Under the pieces are notes generated by a model. The model worked only from the letters and a program-made list of their open reading frames with translations, made no database searches and had not been told where the DNA came from. A program made the translations under genes and the position numbers. Shown piece after piece: positions 25,001-36,020 of a DNA stretch of 64,000 nucleotides. The stretch comes from Juglans regia (taxonomy: Eukaryota > Streptophyta > Magnoliopsida > Fagales > Juglandaceae). The DNA is taken from NCBI RefSeq assembly GCF_001411555.2, contig NC_049905.1, forward strand, positions 1,550,001 through 1,614,000, in the 5' to 3' direction. The stretch's first letter is position 1; each line of letters begins with the position of its first letter.

Positions 25001-28000
25001 GAATCCCTTCCAACGCCACCTGATCACACGCCTGAGAGAAGAAAAAATCATCCTCCACCGAACTCAGAATCTGGTCGCACGACTCAGGGAGAAACAGCTC
25101 GTTCTCCACCGAGTGCATGAGATCAACCGAGTCATCCTCCTCCTCAGCCACCTCAAAATCATCATACCCTTTGACAGAAACGTTCGCCGGAGCAAGGCCT
25201 TCATCCCCTCCAACCATCGGCGTCGTCTGAGCTTCCTTTAGGGGAGAGAAACTCGATCCGAACTTCACCAGCGCATTTTGCGCACAACACGACGGCGGCC
25301 CATCACCGGCGACCCCCGTCTCCTCTGTCGGCGCCGTCTGTGTCACCTCCACCTGATCTTCCGTCGCCGGCACACTTTCCGGCACGAAACCAAGACTCTG
25401 GAGCTCGACGGGTTTGGAGCTTACGGGTTTGGGGCTCCCGAAGACTCGTGAACCTTCCGTGGACTTTGGGTTCGCCCCGAACCCAGATCCAACACATGGG
25501 CCTACCGGCCCAGGCCCAACCCCATCACTTGGGCGCGAACACGACGAGGCCTTCTCCTTGGCCTTAGATGACCCAGCCCCATCAGGTATGAAGCCCAACA
25601 AAACCTTAGGACTTGCCTTAGGAAACCCACCCTTCTGCCTCCACAAGCCCCGGCCCTTACCCACTTGAAAACCATCACCCGAAACCTTCCCTTTGCCTTT
25701 TAAATTCACCATTTCATCCCTTTCCTTAAACAGAACGACAGCCTCTAGAACGTCGGACATGTCCTTCTGCAGCATGCGTAGCTGTCCTTGCACCTCCTGC
25801 AACGTCCTACGTACATCCCTTACCTCCTGACATGTCGCACAACTACTGCCATGTGAGTTGCTCATCACGCCATACTGCTTCGACAGAGCTTCACGTCGCC
25901 CACCTACCCTGACAGAACCCCTCCCATCACCGTCTCCTTTCCTCCCCCCTTTCGGCAACGTTGAAGCCAGCACCTCCTTGTACGTCCTAGCTTGGTGTCT
26001 CATCCCCCCCTTGACAGCATCCCACTGTCCTCCACCCCGAGGCACCATTCTCGGCTCAAGTAGCATCTCTCGCATCTTCCTCCACCCCCAACCATTCTCC
26101 CCTTCTGGAATGCACAAGACATTTCTTCTCCCCCCTGGTTATACTCAGCAACTTCAATATATCTGCCTCGATGATTAGAGCATCGCTGGGCAGTTAAACT
26201 ACAGTATCCTTCTCTAGTTGCTGAATAAACCTCCTTTCTTCCACCTTCCAAACTCTCCTCAAACACCTTCCCAAGCCACTGCACTGAAGATGGGCCAAAC
26301 AGAACCACATGTTCTGACTTCCAGTTTCTTTCGATGACCCTCAGCATGCCACCCCCAGTCTTAGACAAGATAAAACATTTAGATTCGATCACCACCTCTA
26401 CAGGATAAACCATCTTTAAAACACCCCAATAACTCAAAAACCAGTTATCATGGCACTCTAAACTGGACTACATACTAATCACCACAAGGAAAACCACCAT
26501 AAACAGCCCAAAGAACTCCAGAAACAAGAATATGAAAACCAAAGAATGAAAAGTGTACAGAGAGAATTTTAGGAGAGAGAATTCGGGAGTTCTTAGGGAT
26601 TTTTTCTTATCCTTACTGAGCCAGTAACATGTCCAGTATCATCTCATCTTCTTTTTTCTTATTCTTCTTCTTCCCTTTTTACTTTTTTGGCTGGTTGGTT
26701 TTTAGAGAGAAGAAGTTTTATCATTTTGTGTGCAACTCTGATCAGCACTCTTGACTGTTTTGCATTGCAAGAGAATTTAATTTCAGGACACTTGATTGAG
26801 TTTTGTTTTCACCACTAGAGATATTGTGGCTGTTCATTACTTCTATTGAAAAATAACATACACTTTATTGTGATGGTTTATAGTTCCTTTATAAATCTTC
26901 TGACTGTGGATTTACTCGTGGTTTGATAGGTATTGGGAAATGTTGATGCTCTGAGGAAGAAGGTGGTATCTGTCGGAAAGGAACATGCTTCTTTCTGTGC
27001 CAAGGTTTGAATCTTGGCTCAAGTTTAAGTGCTGCTGTGTCACTTGTGTGGTCAAATATGGGGACTAATGATGTCAGATGCAATCTTAAGTTTCCTCCAA
27101 GCCACGTTGGAACCTATTAATTTATATTCGGACTTGCAACTGGAAAAATTTTTTCATTAACCTTCCCAGATAATTTAGGGAATCCCATATTATTCCTAAA
27201 TTGCTCTCATCCTGCATATTGTCCATGTAGATTTACAAACATGCTTCAGATGATAGAATCTTATGTGCTTTCGACAACATATGCCTTTGGATGATTTTGA
27301 AGCAAATAATAAGAAGAATAAATTAATTAATTAATTAAACGGAGATATTAAGGGGTCGGATTAACATGGTTGACAAGTTTTTACTTAAGAAAAACCCAGC
27401 CATCAAACTGTTAGATTTCATATTGTGGTTGTCAAACTAGAGTTCTGGTACGAAAGAAGGCAGGGGTTATTGTTTGTTAACATTATTCTGCCATTTAAAC
27501 TGTGCAGTCCTTAACGAAGCGTGAAGCTGAGGAAAGACTAAGTGAGGTGCGCTTTTTTCTTTGTTGAGAATATATTTTACATTCACACAATCTAAGATTC
27601 ATTTGGTCCTGTCTGCAGGGTGTGAAGAAAATTGAAGAGGTGTTCAACCATGAAGCTGAAGTTGTCAATGATTTGTTACATATTGCCAAGGTATTCTTCC
27701 TTTTTATGCGAGACGCTTCGATCAAAGATAAATCTATTTGAAACTATGCCACCACATACTTTATTCCGCTCATAAATCAGTAGGAAATATTACACGATTA
27801 TAAATTATTATGTTGCAACTCTAGGTTAAATGTTGATCTCTATAGAAGTGTAATCATTTCATCTTGGTTAATTATTAGAAAAGCATGTACACGTAAGTTG
27901 GCTTTATTTTTTTGGAATTTGGAATCTGAATTTACTTATGAGACTTTGACAGGAATCACTTTACATTTTTGGGTCAGATTGAGCATGAATTATCTCTGTT

Positions 28001-30665
28001 GGCAAATTGCATCATTATTTAATTGTTTTCTAACGGTTTCTTTTATTATCATCTTTAACATTTGCAGACTTTACGGGCAATGCCAGTTGTTGATTTGGAA
28101 ACACCAACTCTCTGTCTTGTTGGAGCTCCTAATGTGGGCAAGTCATCTTTGGTCCGCACACTCTCTACAGGGAAGCCAGAGGTACTTGAATACTGATTGA
28201 TGATTATACGTGCTTTTCTATGGATCTGTTTATACAGATTGAAGTTATACTGATGCTGTAAATGAGGGGTGTTATTAAGCCAAGTTAAAGCAATCTTTTT
28301 TTTTTGTATAAGTAAAACATAAATGTTAATCAGAAAAAAATTAATTAAAACACGCATGCCCGGTGGGACTCGGCCAAGTTAAAGCAATCTTAGATCTTAT
28401 AACTCAGGCAATGTGAAAATAGGATAAATGATGCCTTATTGTTTAATTAGTTTTACTACCAACACAACAGCAAAAATAAACGCACTATGAATGCTTGTCA
28501 ATACATTAATCATCAATGCCTATATGTTTTCATTTAAGAACTCTAGTCCTAATTTTGTATTTAAACTCACAGGTTAATTAAGATTGGAGACAAAAATATA
28601 TATATATATATATATTCTTTTCTGGCTGCTAACCGTTATCTTTTCAACCCTACTCTTCCCTTCTGTTTTTAGGTTTGCAACTATCCTTTTACGACAAGAG
28701 GAATACTAATGGGTCATATAGTTCTGAACTACCAGACTTTTCAGGTCAATCACTCAATCTTAAGATGTGGAGTGCTATTTTTATTTAAGATTTATTCAAT
28801 TCTAGTTACAACTGGAAAATTAACCACAGGTGACAGACACTCCTGGCTTACTGAAGAGATCCGATGGTAAGACACTATCCTTAATTATAACTCCCAGCTT
28901 GAATTACCTGACAGGAATATAATCACTTATAGAACACCATTATTGTTGCTATTTACACATTTCATCTTTTTCTTTCCTTGTTCTGCAGAGGACAGGAATA
29001 ATTTGGAAAAGTTGACACTTGCTGTCCTATCACATTTGCCTACCGCAATATTATATGTTCATGACCTCTCTGGAGAGTGTGGGACCTCACCTTCTGATCA
29101 GGTATTGTGTTTTTGTAGTCCTGTTGGTTGTAAAGGTAAAGACAAGACGGTAGGCAACCTCTATGGCACTGGGTGAAGTTAAATTGCATAAAATGTTACT
29201 TTGTAGTCAGGTTTTTATTTCACATGCTTGGGAAGCAAAGCTATATATGATTGCAATTTTGTATGGAGTTGGAATGCTTGAAGCAAACACTGAGCATAAG
29301 TGGTTTGATCAACTATTATGGCTGTGATTTTGATCAATAGTTGGTTTTCAATTCTGAGTCTCAAATGCACATGCAGTAAGAGGGAATTTTGACATCTCAT
29401 TTGCCCGTTACATGGCTCACGTTATAACACAAAGGCATGCCCTACTACAGTGCTATGAGTGGCGAATCTTTTTTTTTTTTTTTATGTCGGGGAACCTCTC
29501 CAAGGCAAGCCCTTCGGACCCAACCCTACAGAGTAAACCCTGGTCCCGTGCATTGCACCCTCGAAAGTTTCCCTACTACAGTGCTATAAGTTTATTTGCA
29601 GAATGTGTGGGGAAATAAATGAACACTTACAATTAAGTGATGGTGAATGGAATGGCTGTTGGTTTCAATTTCTCTGTTCTTTTCCAATGGATTTTCAATT
29701 ACCTGAGGAAGAGATTGCCTTGTTTGTTAGAGAGAGAGACATTCATTTTAACCTCTCTGAAATCCACTCACTTAGAGAGTGCTGCATTTAAGATTTTTCT
29801 TTATCTCTTAATGACATACTTTGTGTTATTGACGGTGGGTTTGTAGTTTCTCATATACAAAGAAATAAAGGAAAGGTTCAGTGACCATCTGTGGGTCGAT
29901 GTTGTGTCCAAATGTGATCTGTTGCAAAAGTCTCCCGTGGTCTTCATCACAGAGGATAGTCCTGATCATGTAGAGCTGGCAAGGTACCGGAAAATGGGAC
30001 CTAATGGAGCTATGCATGTATCTATAAAGAGCGAAGCAGGGCTTGCTGAGGTAACTATCTTACGAAAATCTTTTTTGATAAGTAACTATCTAATGAAAAT
30101 TTAGGTCTTCAAAATAGCCTTGATTGTGTGCTTTTCTTGATTTTTTTTTATGTTTCAACTTAAATTTTTCCACATTCAAATTTCGTGAAAAGGAAGCTTA
30201 ATTGCCTTTAGTATAGGTGGTGTAACAATGTAATCATAACACCTTCTGTTTCTTAGATTTCGTTCTCCCTTCAAAGGTATTATGAATTATGGAGAAAATT
30301 TTGGACCTATAATGTTGCGACTCGCTTTTTCCTTTTTGTATTCTTTTTGCTCTGAATTTTATCCTGGTGGATAGGTGGTTGAGAAGGCTATAATTTTGAA
30401 TACCTTCATTACTATACACGCATAACCCGACTTTTTTTACACCTGAATGCTGGTTAGTTGATGCTTATAAATTTCTAGAATCATTCACTCCAAAACCTTC
30501 CTGTTCTAAAATTCTTCCAACATTTGGTTTCCAGATTTGCCTTGTGACTTTTCTAGAGAATTTTTTTCTCTGCAGCTGAAGGTTAGAGTGCATGAGCTGC
30601 TGACTTCGCAGATGGCCAAGATCAGAAGTCAGAATAGCAACCAAGAAAATATAGTTATTACCTAA
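19021..30665 (+). CDS. NOG1-like GTPase (OBG-class P-loop GTPase; PDE318-like)
   Basis: Translation GTPase of the NOG1/OBG group, expected to act in assembly of a large ribosomal subunit. Fourteen coding exons: 19021-19102, 19530-19690, 20225-20345, 20528-20592, 20715-20828, 26930-27004, 27508-27546, 27619-27690, 28068-28181, 28673-28744, 28830-28866, 28989-29101, 29847-30050, 30576-30665; 452 residues. The first roughly 40 residues are basic and S/R-rich, like an organelle transit peptide. The NOG1 N-terminal helical region follows, then G1 GAPNVGKSS (from 262), TTRG (switch I), G3 DTPG (308-311) and a G4 that reads SKCD (376-379) instead of N/T-KxD. The length fits the shorter plant paralogue (Arabidopsis PDE318, from memory) and not the roughly 630-residue nucleolar NOG1. 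Intron 5 is about 6.1 kb because it holds a LINE. The first exon is the least certain. Confidence 0.88.
21046..24684 (-). pseudogene. LINE ORF2: endonuclease / reverse transcriptase, two stop codons
   Basis: One uninterrupted frame of 1213 codons apart from two stops, at codons 138 (TAG, 24271-24273) and 590 (TGA, 22915-22917). The N-terminus is an APE-type endonuclease: [16 protein letters not shown], then GGDFNVVR just after stop 1 and SDHWPILL. The RT follows with [25 protein letters not shown] just before stop 2, [13 protein letters not shown], and the catalytic FADD near residues 688-691. The C-terminal region has [19 protein letters not shown] and CXXC...H...C residues ([18 protein letters not shown]). 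Both stops replace a position where related elements carry Trp, consistent with TGG to TAG and TGA. Non-functional as it stands, but little decayed. Confidence 0.92.
24681..26437 (-). pseudogene. LINE ORF1 (RNA-binding/coat-like), frameshifted
   Basis: The long part is an open frame of 478 codons at 24681-26117, rich in G, S, P and charged residues. It has a coiled-coil-like stretch ([19 protein letters not shown]) and ends KGLAVPK. A second frame, 26000-26437, starts [19 protein letters not shown] and looks like the true N-terminal part. The two frames overlap at 26000-26117, so one small indel there probably broke the reading frame. The stop of ORF1 overlaps the ORF2 start as ATGA. No zinc knuckle of CCHC type was clear. 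Confidence 0.75.
28279..28391 (-). mobile_element. 75-bp LINE-tail insertion with 19-bp TSD, NOG1-like intron 9
   Basis: GCCAAGTTAAAGCAATCTT is present at 28279-28297 and again at 28373-28391, without mismatch. The 75 bp between begin with a T-run and GTATAAGTAAAAC, matching the GATAAGTAAAC end of the antisense LINE family. The rest is too short to classify. A 5'-truncated, antisense L1-type insertion is the simplest reading. Confidence 0.8.
29440..29590 (-). mobile_element. About 111-bp poly(A)-tailed retroposon with 20-bp TSD, NOG1-like intron 12
   Basis: CCCTACTACAGTGCTATGAG (29440-29459) recurs with one change at 29571-29590. Between lie a long T-run (29469 on) and a GC-richer body with TCGGGGAACCTCTCC. 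The body differs from the L1-type LINE, so it may be a SINE fragment or another LINE end. Orientation is antisense to the host gene. Confidence 0.75.
30051..30100 (-). mobile_element. 12-bp LINE-tail remnant with 19-bp flanking duplication at a splice donor
   Basis: GTAACTATCTTACGAAAAT at 30051-30069 is repeated at 30082-30100 with two mismatches. Only CTTTTTTGATAA separates them, and T-run plus GATAA is exactly the terminal sequence of the antisense LINE family. The duplicated segment starts with the GT of the donor of the 204-bp exon (29847-30050). Function should be kept by the first copy. Confidence 0.7.
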
Positions 30666-31286
30666 GGTTGAACTCTTAGGGATGCCCATTTGCGGTAGAA
30701 TTGCGTTCAAAGTAGCTGACTCTCAAAATCTTGACAATTCCCATGGAGAAAAGAACAAGCAGAACAAGCTCAAGATGGTAGAATCCAGGTTCTCACCACT
30801 ACCAAAAACTGCAGCTTCAAATTTGATGAGGATTGCTCACTTAGCCTAGTTGATCAGGGAATGGATTTAGGTTACAATATTATTTATTTTGGAAACTTTT
30901 CTTTGTAATTGGTGTATACAAAGTGTATATACTTATGCATTTATTCCCATATTGTTGTCGAAAATTTTGGCAGTTCTTTTTGTTCGAAAACGCCGGTGAG
31001 TTGTACAGTTCCAAACACTTCCAAATGAACTTTCAGAACTTGTGATTGACTTAGCTTTTGTTCAACTGTTGTGATTGTCCAACTATTGTTTGCATTGGTT
31101 TATTATAAAATGAGTTGTAAAAGAGATGTAAATGTATCATTACTCAAGCTCAGACCACGATCACCTTTCATGACAGATTGACTAGAATACTTTCTCAATG
31201 ATCTATCTCCTCAACAGAAGAATAGCACACATTTCTCAGACAAAATGTAATATAGATGCCCAACGGCCCTAGCCGAGTGTGGAATG
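30666..31286. other. Convergent intergenic region, NOG1-like / PIG-P
   Basis: 621 bp between two stop codons. It must contain both 3' UTRs, which may overlap. No other gene or repeat was seen. Confidence 0.7.
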
Positions 31287-33057
31287 TCAATTTACACTGT
31301 TAAACATGAGATCATTAATTTTATGGATGCCAATATCAGAAATTGGCTGAATGGGCTGATCATCTCCATCCATTGAAGGTATGTGGCTTGATGGTTCTCG
31401 ACTGAATTCATCTGGAGAAGTGATGAGCACAAGGTTAACAGACTTGAAAGAAGCACGCATCTTTCATGGTAAAAATAAATAGTTAAAAACAGAAGCAAAA
31501 TGGGTTGACACAATTATATCATTGTCTTCCTAAACCTCAAGGAGATCTTCAATTATATTTTGTAATGAAGGTTAGTTGATGCTTACCATAGATTGAGTTT
31601 AAGGAAGCTGGGGAAGGAGTCAAGATGAAGTTAAGACCAACATAAAATCCCAAAGCTAATACTACTGTCACCATTACATAAACAGGCACTGCCAATGCCC
31701 AATACCTGAAATACGTAACATAAGTATGGCTTTCCCATAAATTAAAAATTAAAAAATAAGAAACTATAGAGCTATTCCTAGGGGGTAATTGGAGAAAATA
31801 TTTTAATTTCTAAATTTGATCTACAAATACTATTCAAGTCTGATTGAGGAGACCATACACAACTAAGCTCTACTGAGATCTAGGTTCCCTCTCACCCGAG
31901 GCATTTCTCAACAGGAAATATGCCTAAAAGAATTCTAGGCTGAAAAACAAAGCATAGAAACCAATGTTAGATACCTGCTGGGGTAGTAGAAGATTCCAAT
32001 AGAACGTAGCCAAGCCTCTGGAACATATGCCCATACCAGGAAAATAACTGCTCACAGCAACAGAGGTGTAAAAAAATCCACAAAGCCCCAGTGATGCTAG
32101 TAATCCCAAAACTTCGGCCAAGATCTATCTATGACACCCTAGCCATTTATGGACAGGGAAAAAGCACTTATAATGCCAAACAACAGGTACGCCAGCATTT
32201 GACACCTTGTCAAACAAAAAAGTAGAACAAGATTGACGACACCAAACTACTATCACTATGTCTAGATAAACAAAGTGGCTCTAGATTCCAAATATTCCTT
32301 CAACCTTCTCACATTATTTATTTAAACTCATACTAGCAGCATAAAGAATTTTCAAGCTAAGGACAAATGAATAAATTGATGAAAAATAGAGCCACAAGAT
32401 GAAGCTGTCTGAGAAAAAAAAAATATTTTTTTTATGCGGAAGAAATAATGTAGACGTGGCAATGTTCCTTTGGTATAAAGATGCATTTCCTTTTTGCCAG
32501 CATGACATGTTTATGATCCTTGTTTCTACTAAGGTGCACGCAACGTTATAAGGTCAAGCTAATCTCAAGCATAGCATTGTATGCATCGATTGAAACATTT
32601 TGAAGTATCTCAGGCATATTCCTGAGATATTTCAGTGCAAAATAACTTTAACACAACCAAGTCTGAACATGAGGTAAAAAGTGTGAGATATATGAAGTGG
32701 ACCTGTAGAGACAACAGTACTTATGGAACCTAAAAACCCAAAGATAAATTGATTGAAACATTTTGAAGCATCTCAGGCATATTCCAGAGATATTTCAGTG
32801 TGAAAGAATGAGGCAACTTCAACACAACCAAGTCTAAACATGAAGTAAAAAGTGCAATGTTGAAGTGAACCTGTAGCAACGACAGTAGTTATGGAACCTA
32901 CGAATCCATAAACTTCTGATGGCTTGGGACCATGCTCTCCAGACACTCCAAACCCAGAATCCCTCTCATCCGCATCCAGAAATGAAACAGTTGCCCTCCT
33001 TTTCTTTGACAGACTGAGAATTCTTCTAGGACTATTGACAGAATGCGGCTCTTCCAT
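31287..33057 (-). CDS. PIGP: PIG-P subunit of GPI-GlcNAc transferase
   Basis: Small ER membrane subunit of the complex that makes GlcNAc-phosphatidylinositol, the first step of GPI-anchor synthesis. Four coding exons on the minus strand: 32871-33057, 31975-32047, 31587-31705, 31287-31411; 167 residues. The N-terminal 50 residues are cytosolic-looking (SLSKKRRATVSFLDADERDS). Then come two membrane segments, VYGFVGSITTVVATVIFLVW with the AYVPEAWL turn, and YWALAVPVYVMVTVVLALGF. This is the PIG-P hairpin topology. The acidic tail ends KINDLMFNSVN. A 5' UTR intron probably runs from a donor at 33920 to an acceptor near 33066. A tandem duplication overlaps the end of exon 1. Confidence 0.92.
32588..32914 (-). 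repeat. Tandem duplication (2 x about 163 bp) covering the end of PIG-P exon 1 and its donor
   Basis: Copy 32588-32750 and copy 32751-about 32914 share GATTGAAACATTTTGAAG, ATCTCAGGCATATTCC, and a version of the last roughly 40 bp of exon 1. The working donor is at 32870/32869. The other copy keeps a GT at the equivalent place (CTACAG|GTCCAC on the minus strand) but has diverged. Confidence 0.85.
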
Positions 33058-34602
33058 GGCTTGCCCTATTATATACCTAACATTTCAGCACACTCAAGGT
33101 TGCATCTCACTGAATGCCAAAATCCCCACTGGAAGCGAGTGAAGACAACAATAGCAGTGAAATCAGAACAGACACCATAACCCCCTTTCAAAGACTATCA
33201 TAACTCTTGAAGGTTTAAAAAATAAAGAAATCTTTTTGTATTTAATTGCAATCTGGACATCTAAATTCAAAGTAGCATGCTAACTATATTAACGTTTCAC
33301 ATATGCACACATTCCACCCACAGGTGTCTGTAGCCGGTGGAGACTACATCCACCATGGGTGCCAATGGTACGGGTCCAAATCCTATTCTTTCACACAAGC
33401 ACACACAGAATCAACAGCAAGATCAGGGGATTGATAAAAAAAATCATATAAACTATAAGGCATTGCATACAGAGCGATGAAGAGAGAGAATGACAGAACC
33501 CCTTTAATACAAACAACATTGACACACATTCGCATAATACAAGAAAAGGAGGGCCAAAGTCAATCCTGATGAACATAATACCAATATATGAGGTTAGAGA
33601 CAATGGAAAGGGAACACATCTTGCATTTACTTTGCTTCCATCAGTTTCTTTTCTTTTATTCTATTGTTCTGGTGAGGTACAAATGGTCAATGGATTGAAC
33701 TAACAGAATAAAACATTTACACAAACAAGTTGTAGGCATATTATTGTGACACAGCATCTGATCTCAGATGATAAATCAAGCAATTTAGAACTCACGAAAA
33801 AAGAAGTGCATAAATTTTGTTTGTGTGAATAGAAAGGGTAAACTATAGAAATGGAAGTTGATTTCAATCATTCTATGAGATTCAAACGGAAATAATGGCG
33901 GTAGAAGAGAGAAAACTTACCATGAATCGGCCGAGGGATGACGATGGGAAGGAGAGAACGACGAGGGTTTGGTTCCTCGAGAAGAAACTGATAAACGACT
34001 TGATAGTTCTGTCAACTGTCAAGGCAAGAATAATCGACGCAACATCCGAAAAGTGTCTTCACAGGTACCTTTAGTGACGAATGTTGTTTATCCATCACTG
34101 AAAAACTTCTGACAGCGACCATTGTCAAGTTCGTTCGCCTCAATATCCTATACAACTTTTATATATTGTTTTACTACTCATTTTACCATCAATCAATTAT
34201 TATTTTTCACATTGTGGATGAAGAATAATCAAAATATAGCTCCTCTTTTGCATTTTTATCACATAGAATTGTATTATGGCATCATGGATCACCATGAAAT
34301 CCTTTGAACTTTAAAAATAATGAGAAGTGATAAAATCACAAAAATATCTAGAAAAAAAAAACTTATAAACTGACATAATTTCATATAATACATTATATTT
34401 ACTTTACAATATAACATACCACATTAAATTACGTCAGTTTATGAATTTATTTTTATAAGATCTCTTTATGATTAAAATATCTCTCTAAAATAATAATAAC
34501 CAAAAACTTTATTCATTTCCAACACAAGGACATATGAATTTCAAAAATGCTAATTAATTATTATTAACACGTTAAAGTTTTATTCATTTTGTACCTTTTA
34601 TT

Positions 34603-34760
34603 TGTTCTCAAATCTTTTTTGATAAGATTGATCGAATGAAACTAGGCAAAGCTCATATATACGGAAGTATACAAAAAAACACCTAATTATATTCTAAAAA
34701 GCTGAAAAGAAAGCAAAAATTCACAAATATTCCCTCCCTCTAAAACTGTTCTCAAATCTT
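34603..34760 (-). mobile_element. 130-bp 5'-truncated LINE with perfect 14-bp TSD
   Basis: TGTTCTCAAATCTT occurs at 34603-34616 and 34747-34760. The insert starts TTTTGATAAG and includes CATATATACGGAAGTATAC followed by AACACCTAA, a 3'-end sequence also seen in part near 19885-19935 and 43655-43690. Antisense L1-type insertion, probably of a sister subfamily to the long LINE. Confidence 0.85.
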
Positions 34761-34857
34761 AATGCCAATACATGCCATGTGATAGAGATAGAATAACAAT
34801 TCTCATTAATTTTTGAGGATCCACTGTCTATGTTTAGACAGTCTTCATACTTAATCC

Positions 34858-34910
34858 AAGTCCTTATGCAATTTTATTTCAAAAAAAAAAAAAAAAGTCC
34901 TTATGCAATT
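34858..34910 (+). mobile_element. 22-bp poly(A) micro-insertion with 15-bp TSD
   Basis: AGTCCTTATGCAATT is found at 34859-34873 and 34896-34910. Between are TTATTTC and an A-run, 22 bp in all. The structure is that of a reverse-transcribed tail stopped almost at once after priming. The source element cannot be told from 7 bp. Confidence 0.75.
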
Positions 34911-35382
34911 GAATGAAGTCAAGTTGCATTTACTTGTTCAGTTTTGATGCTGCAAATATTAAAAGTTGACATATATTAATGCTAGTAGAATATATTCATC
35001 TAGATTTTGGTTGAAAAACAAAAAAAATATATATATATATATAAATTGCATTTTATATTCTAAACTATTAAAATTAGACTAAAAACAAAATACGAATTTA
35101 TATTATCTGTAGAACATACAGCAGTCAAGATTATGCCATGTCATGTATTTTTCATCAATTTTAATGGTCATACTTGAACATTTATGTATAGGATTTAATA
35201 GTTTGGGGGTTGAAGTGTAAGAGATGAGATGATATGAGATAAAAGTTGAATAAAATATTATTATAATATTATTTTTTAATATTTAAAAAGTTGAATTATT
35301 TTTTTTTATTTTGTTTGAAATTTCGAGAAAGTTATAATAATTAGATGAAATATCTATAAAAACAAAACAAAGCAGGCTTAAA

Positions 35383-36020
35383 ACTAGGGGTGTAACCGGT
35401 CTGGTTCGATTCGATTTTGGATAAAATTTAGGATCGAATCGGTATGCACCAGTTTTATATTTTCGAAAACTGATTATGCACCAGTTACCCTCCTAAACCG
35501 GTACCTCTAGTTTTATCAGTTTGATTTGGTTTTCTGATTTTACTAGTATTAGTACTAGGGCATAAAATGTAATTGATATGCTAATATACATTAGTATACT
35601 AATGTATACTAATTAATTAAAGTGAAATGTAATTAATATACTAATATATTATGTATTTATCAAAATGAATATGTTGAGAATTTATTAGACCATAGAATGT
35701 TATTAATATATATATTTTATGTTTAAAGCATATGATCATATAAATTTTCATGTTTAAGATTAAAATTTTATGTTATAAATTATAATAAAATTATCTTATA
35801 TATAATATAAAATATATATTAAAAAATTAATTTAAAATATATAATATAGTGAATCGGTCCAATCCTAAAACATTTAAAATCGAAACCGAACTGGTATTAG
35901 CCAATTTGGAACTAAGAAAACCGATCCTAGATCGGACCTGTCTAAAACCGGACTGATTCTGCCAGTTTGAGCCAGTTCGGGCTGAATTTTTGATTTTCTG
36001 AATAATTTTACACCCCAACC
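35383..36020. mobile_element. Terminal-inverted-repeat element, GGGGTGTAA ends (hAT-like?)
   Basis: The left end reads GGGGTGTAACCGGTCTGGTT and the right end reads ATTTTACACCCC, so GGGGTGTAA is inverted at both ends. Subterminal regions are rich in CCGGT/ACCGG motifs in opposite orientations, and the core is AT-rich with no open frame. Flanks TAAAACTA (left) and CTAAAACTA (right) are similar but offset by about 4 bp. Superfamily is a guess; the element is non-autonomous. Confidence 0.55.

Larger units (their letters stand above)
20958..26608 (-). mobile_element. Near full-length L1-type LINE in intron 5 of the NOG1-like gene
   Basis: Non-LTR retrotransposon lying antisense to its host gene. 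On the plus strand it begins with a T-run (the element's poly(A) tail), then GATAAGTAAAC. It continues through ORF2 (21046-24684) and ORF1 (24681-26437) to a 5' UTR ending near 26608. ATCCTTAC flanks it at 20950-20957 and 26609-26616, a likely 8-bp target-site duplication. This is short for L1, so the 5' border is approximate. Endonuclease, reverse transcriptase and the C-terminal zinc-knuckle-like RT region are all recognisable. Total about 5.65 kb. Confidence 0.93.

Noticed and set aside
25303..25668. Open frames of 64-84 codons on both strands inside the LINE
   Set aside because: Overlapping-frame shadows of the GC-rich ORF1.
28330..28391. GGTGGGACTCGGCC as a tRNA T-arm-like piece
   Set aside because: No other tRNA arms around it; it lies within a short TSD-bounded LINE-tail insertion.
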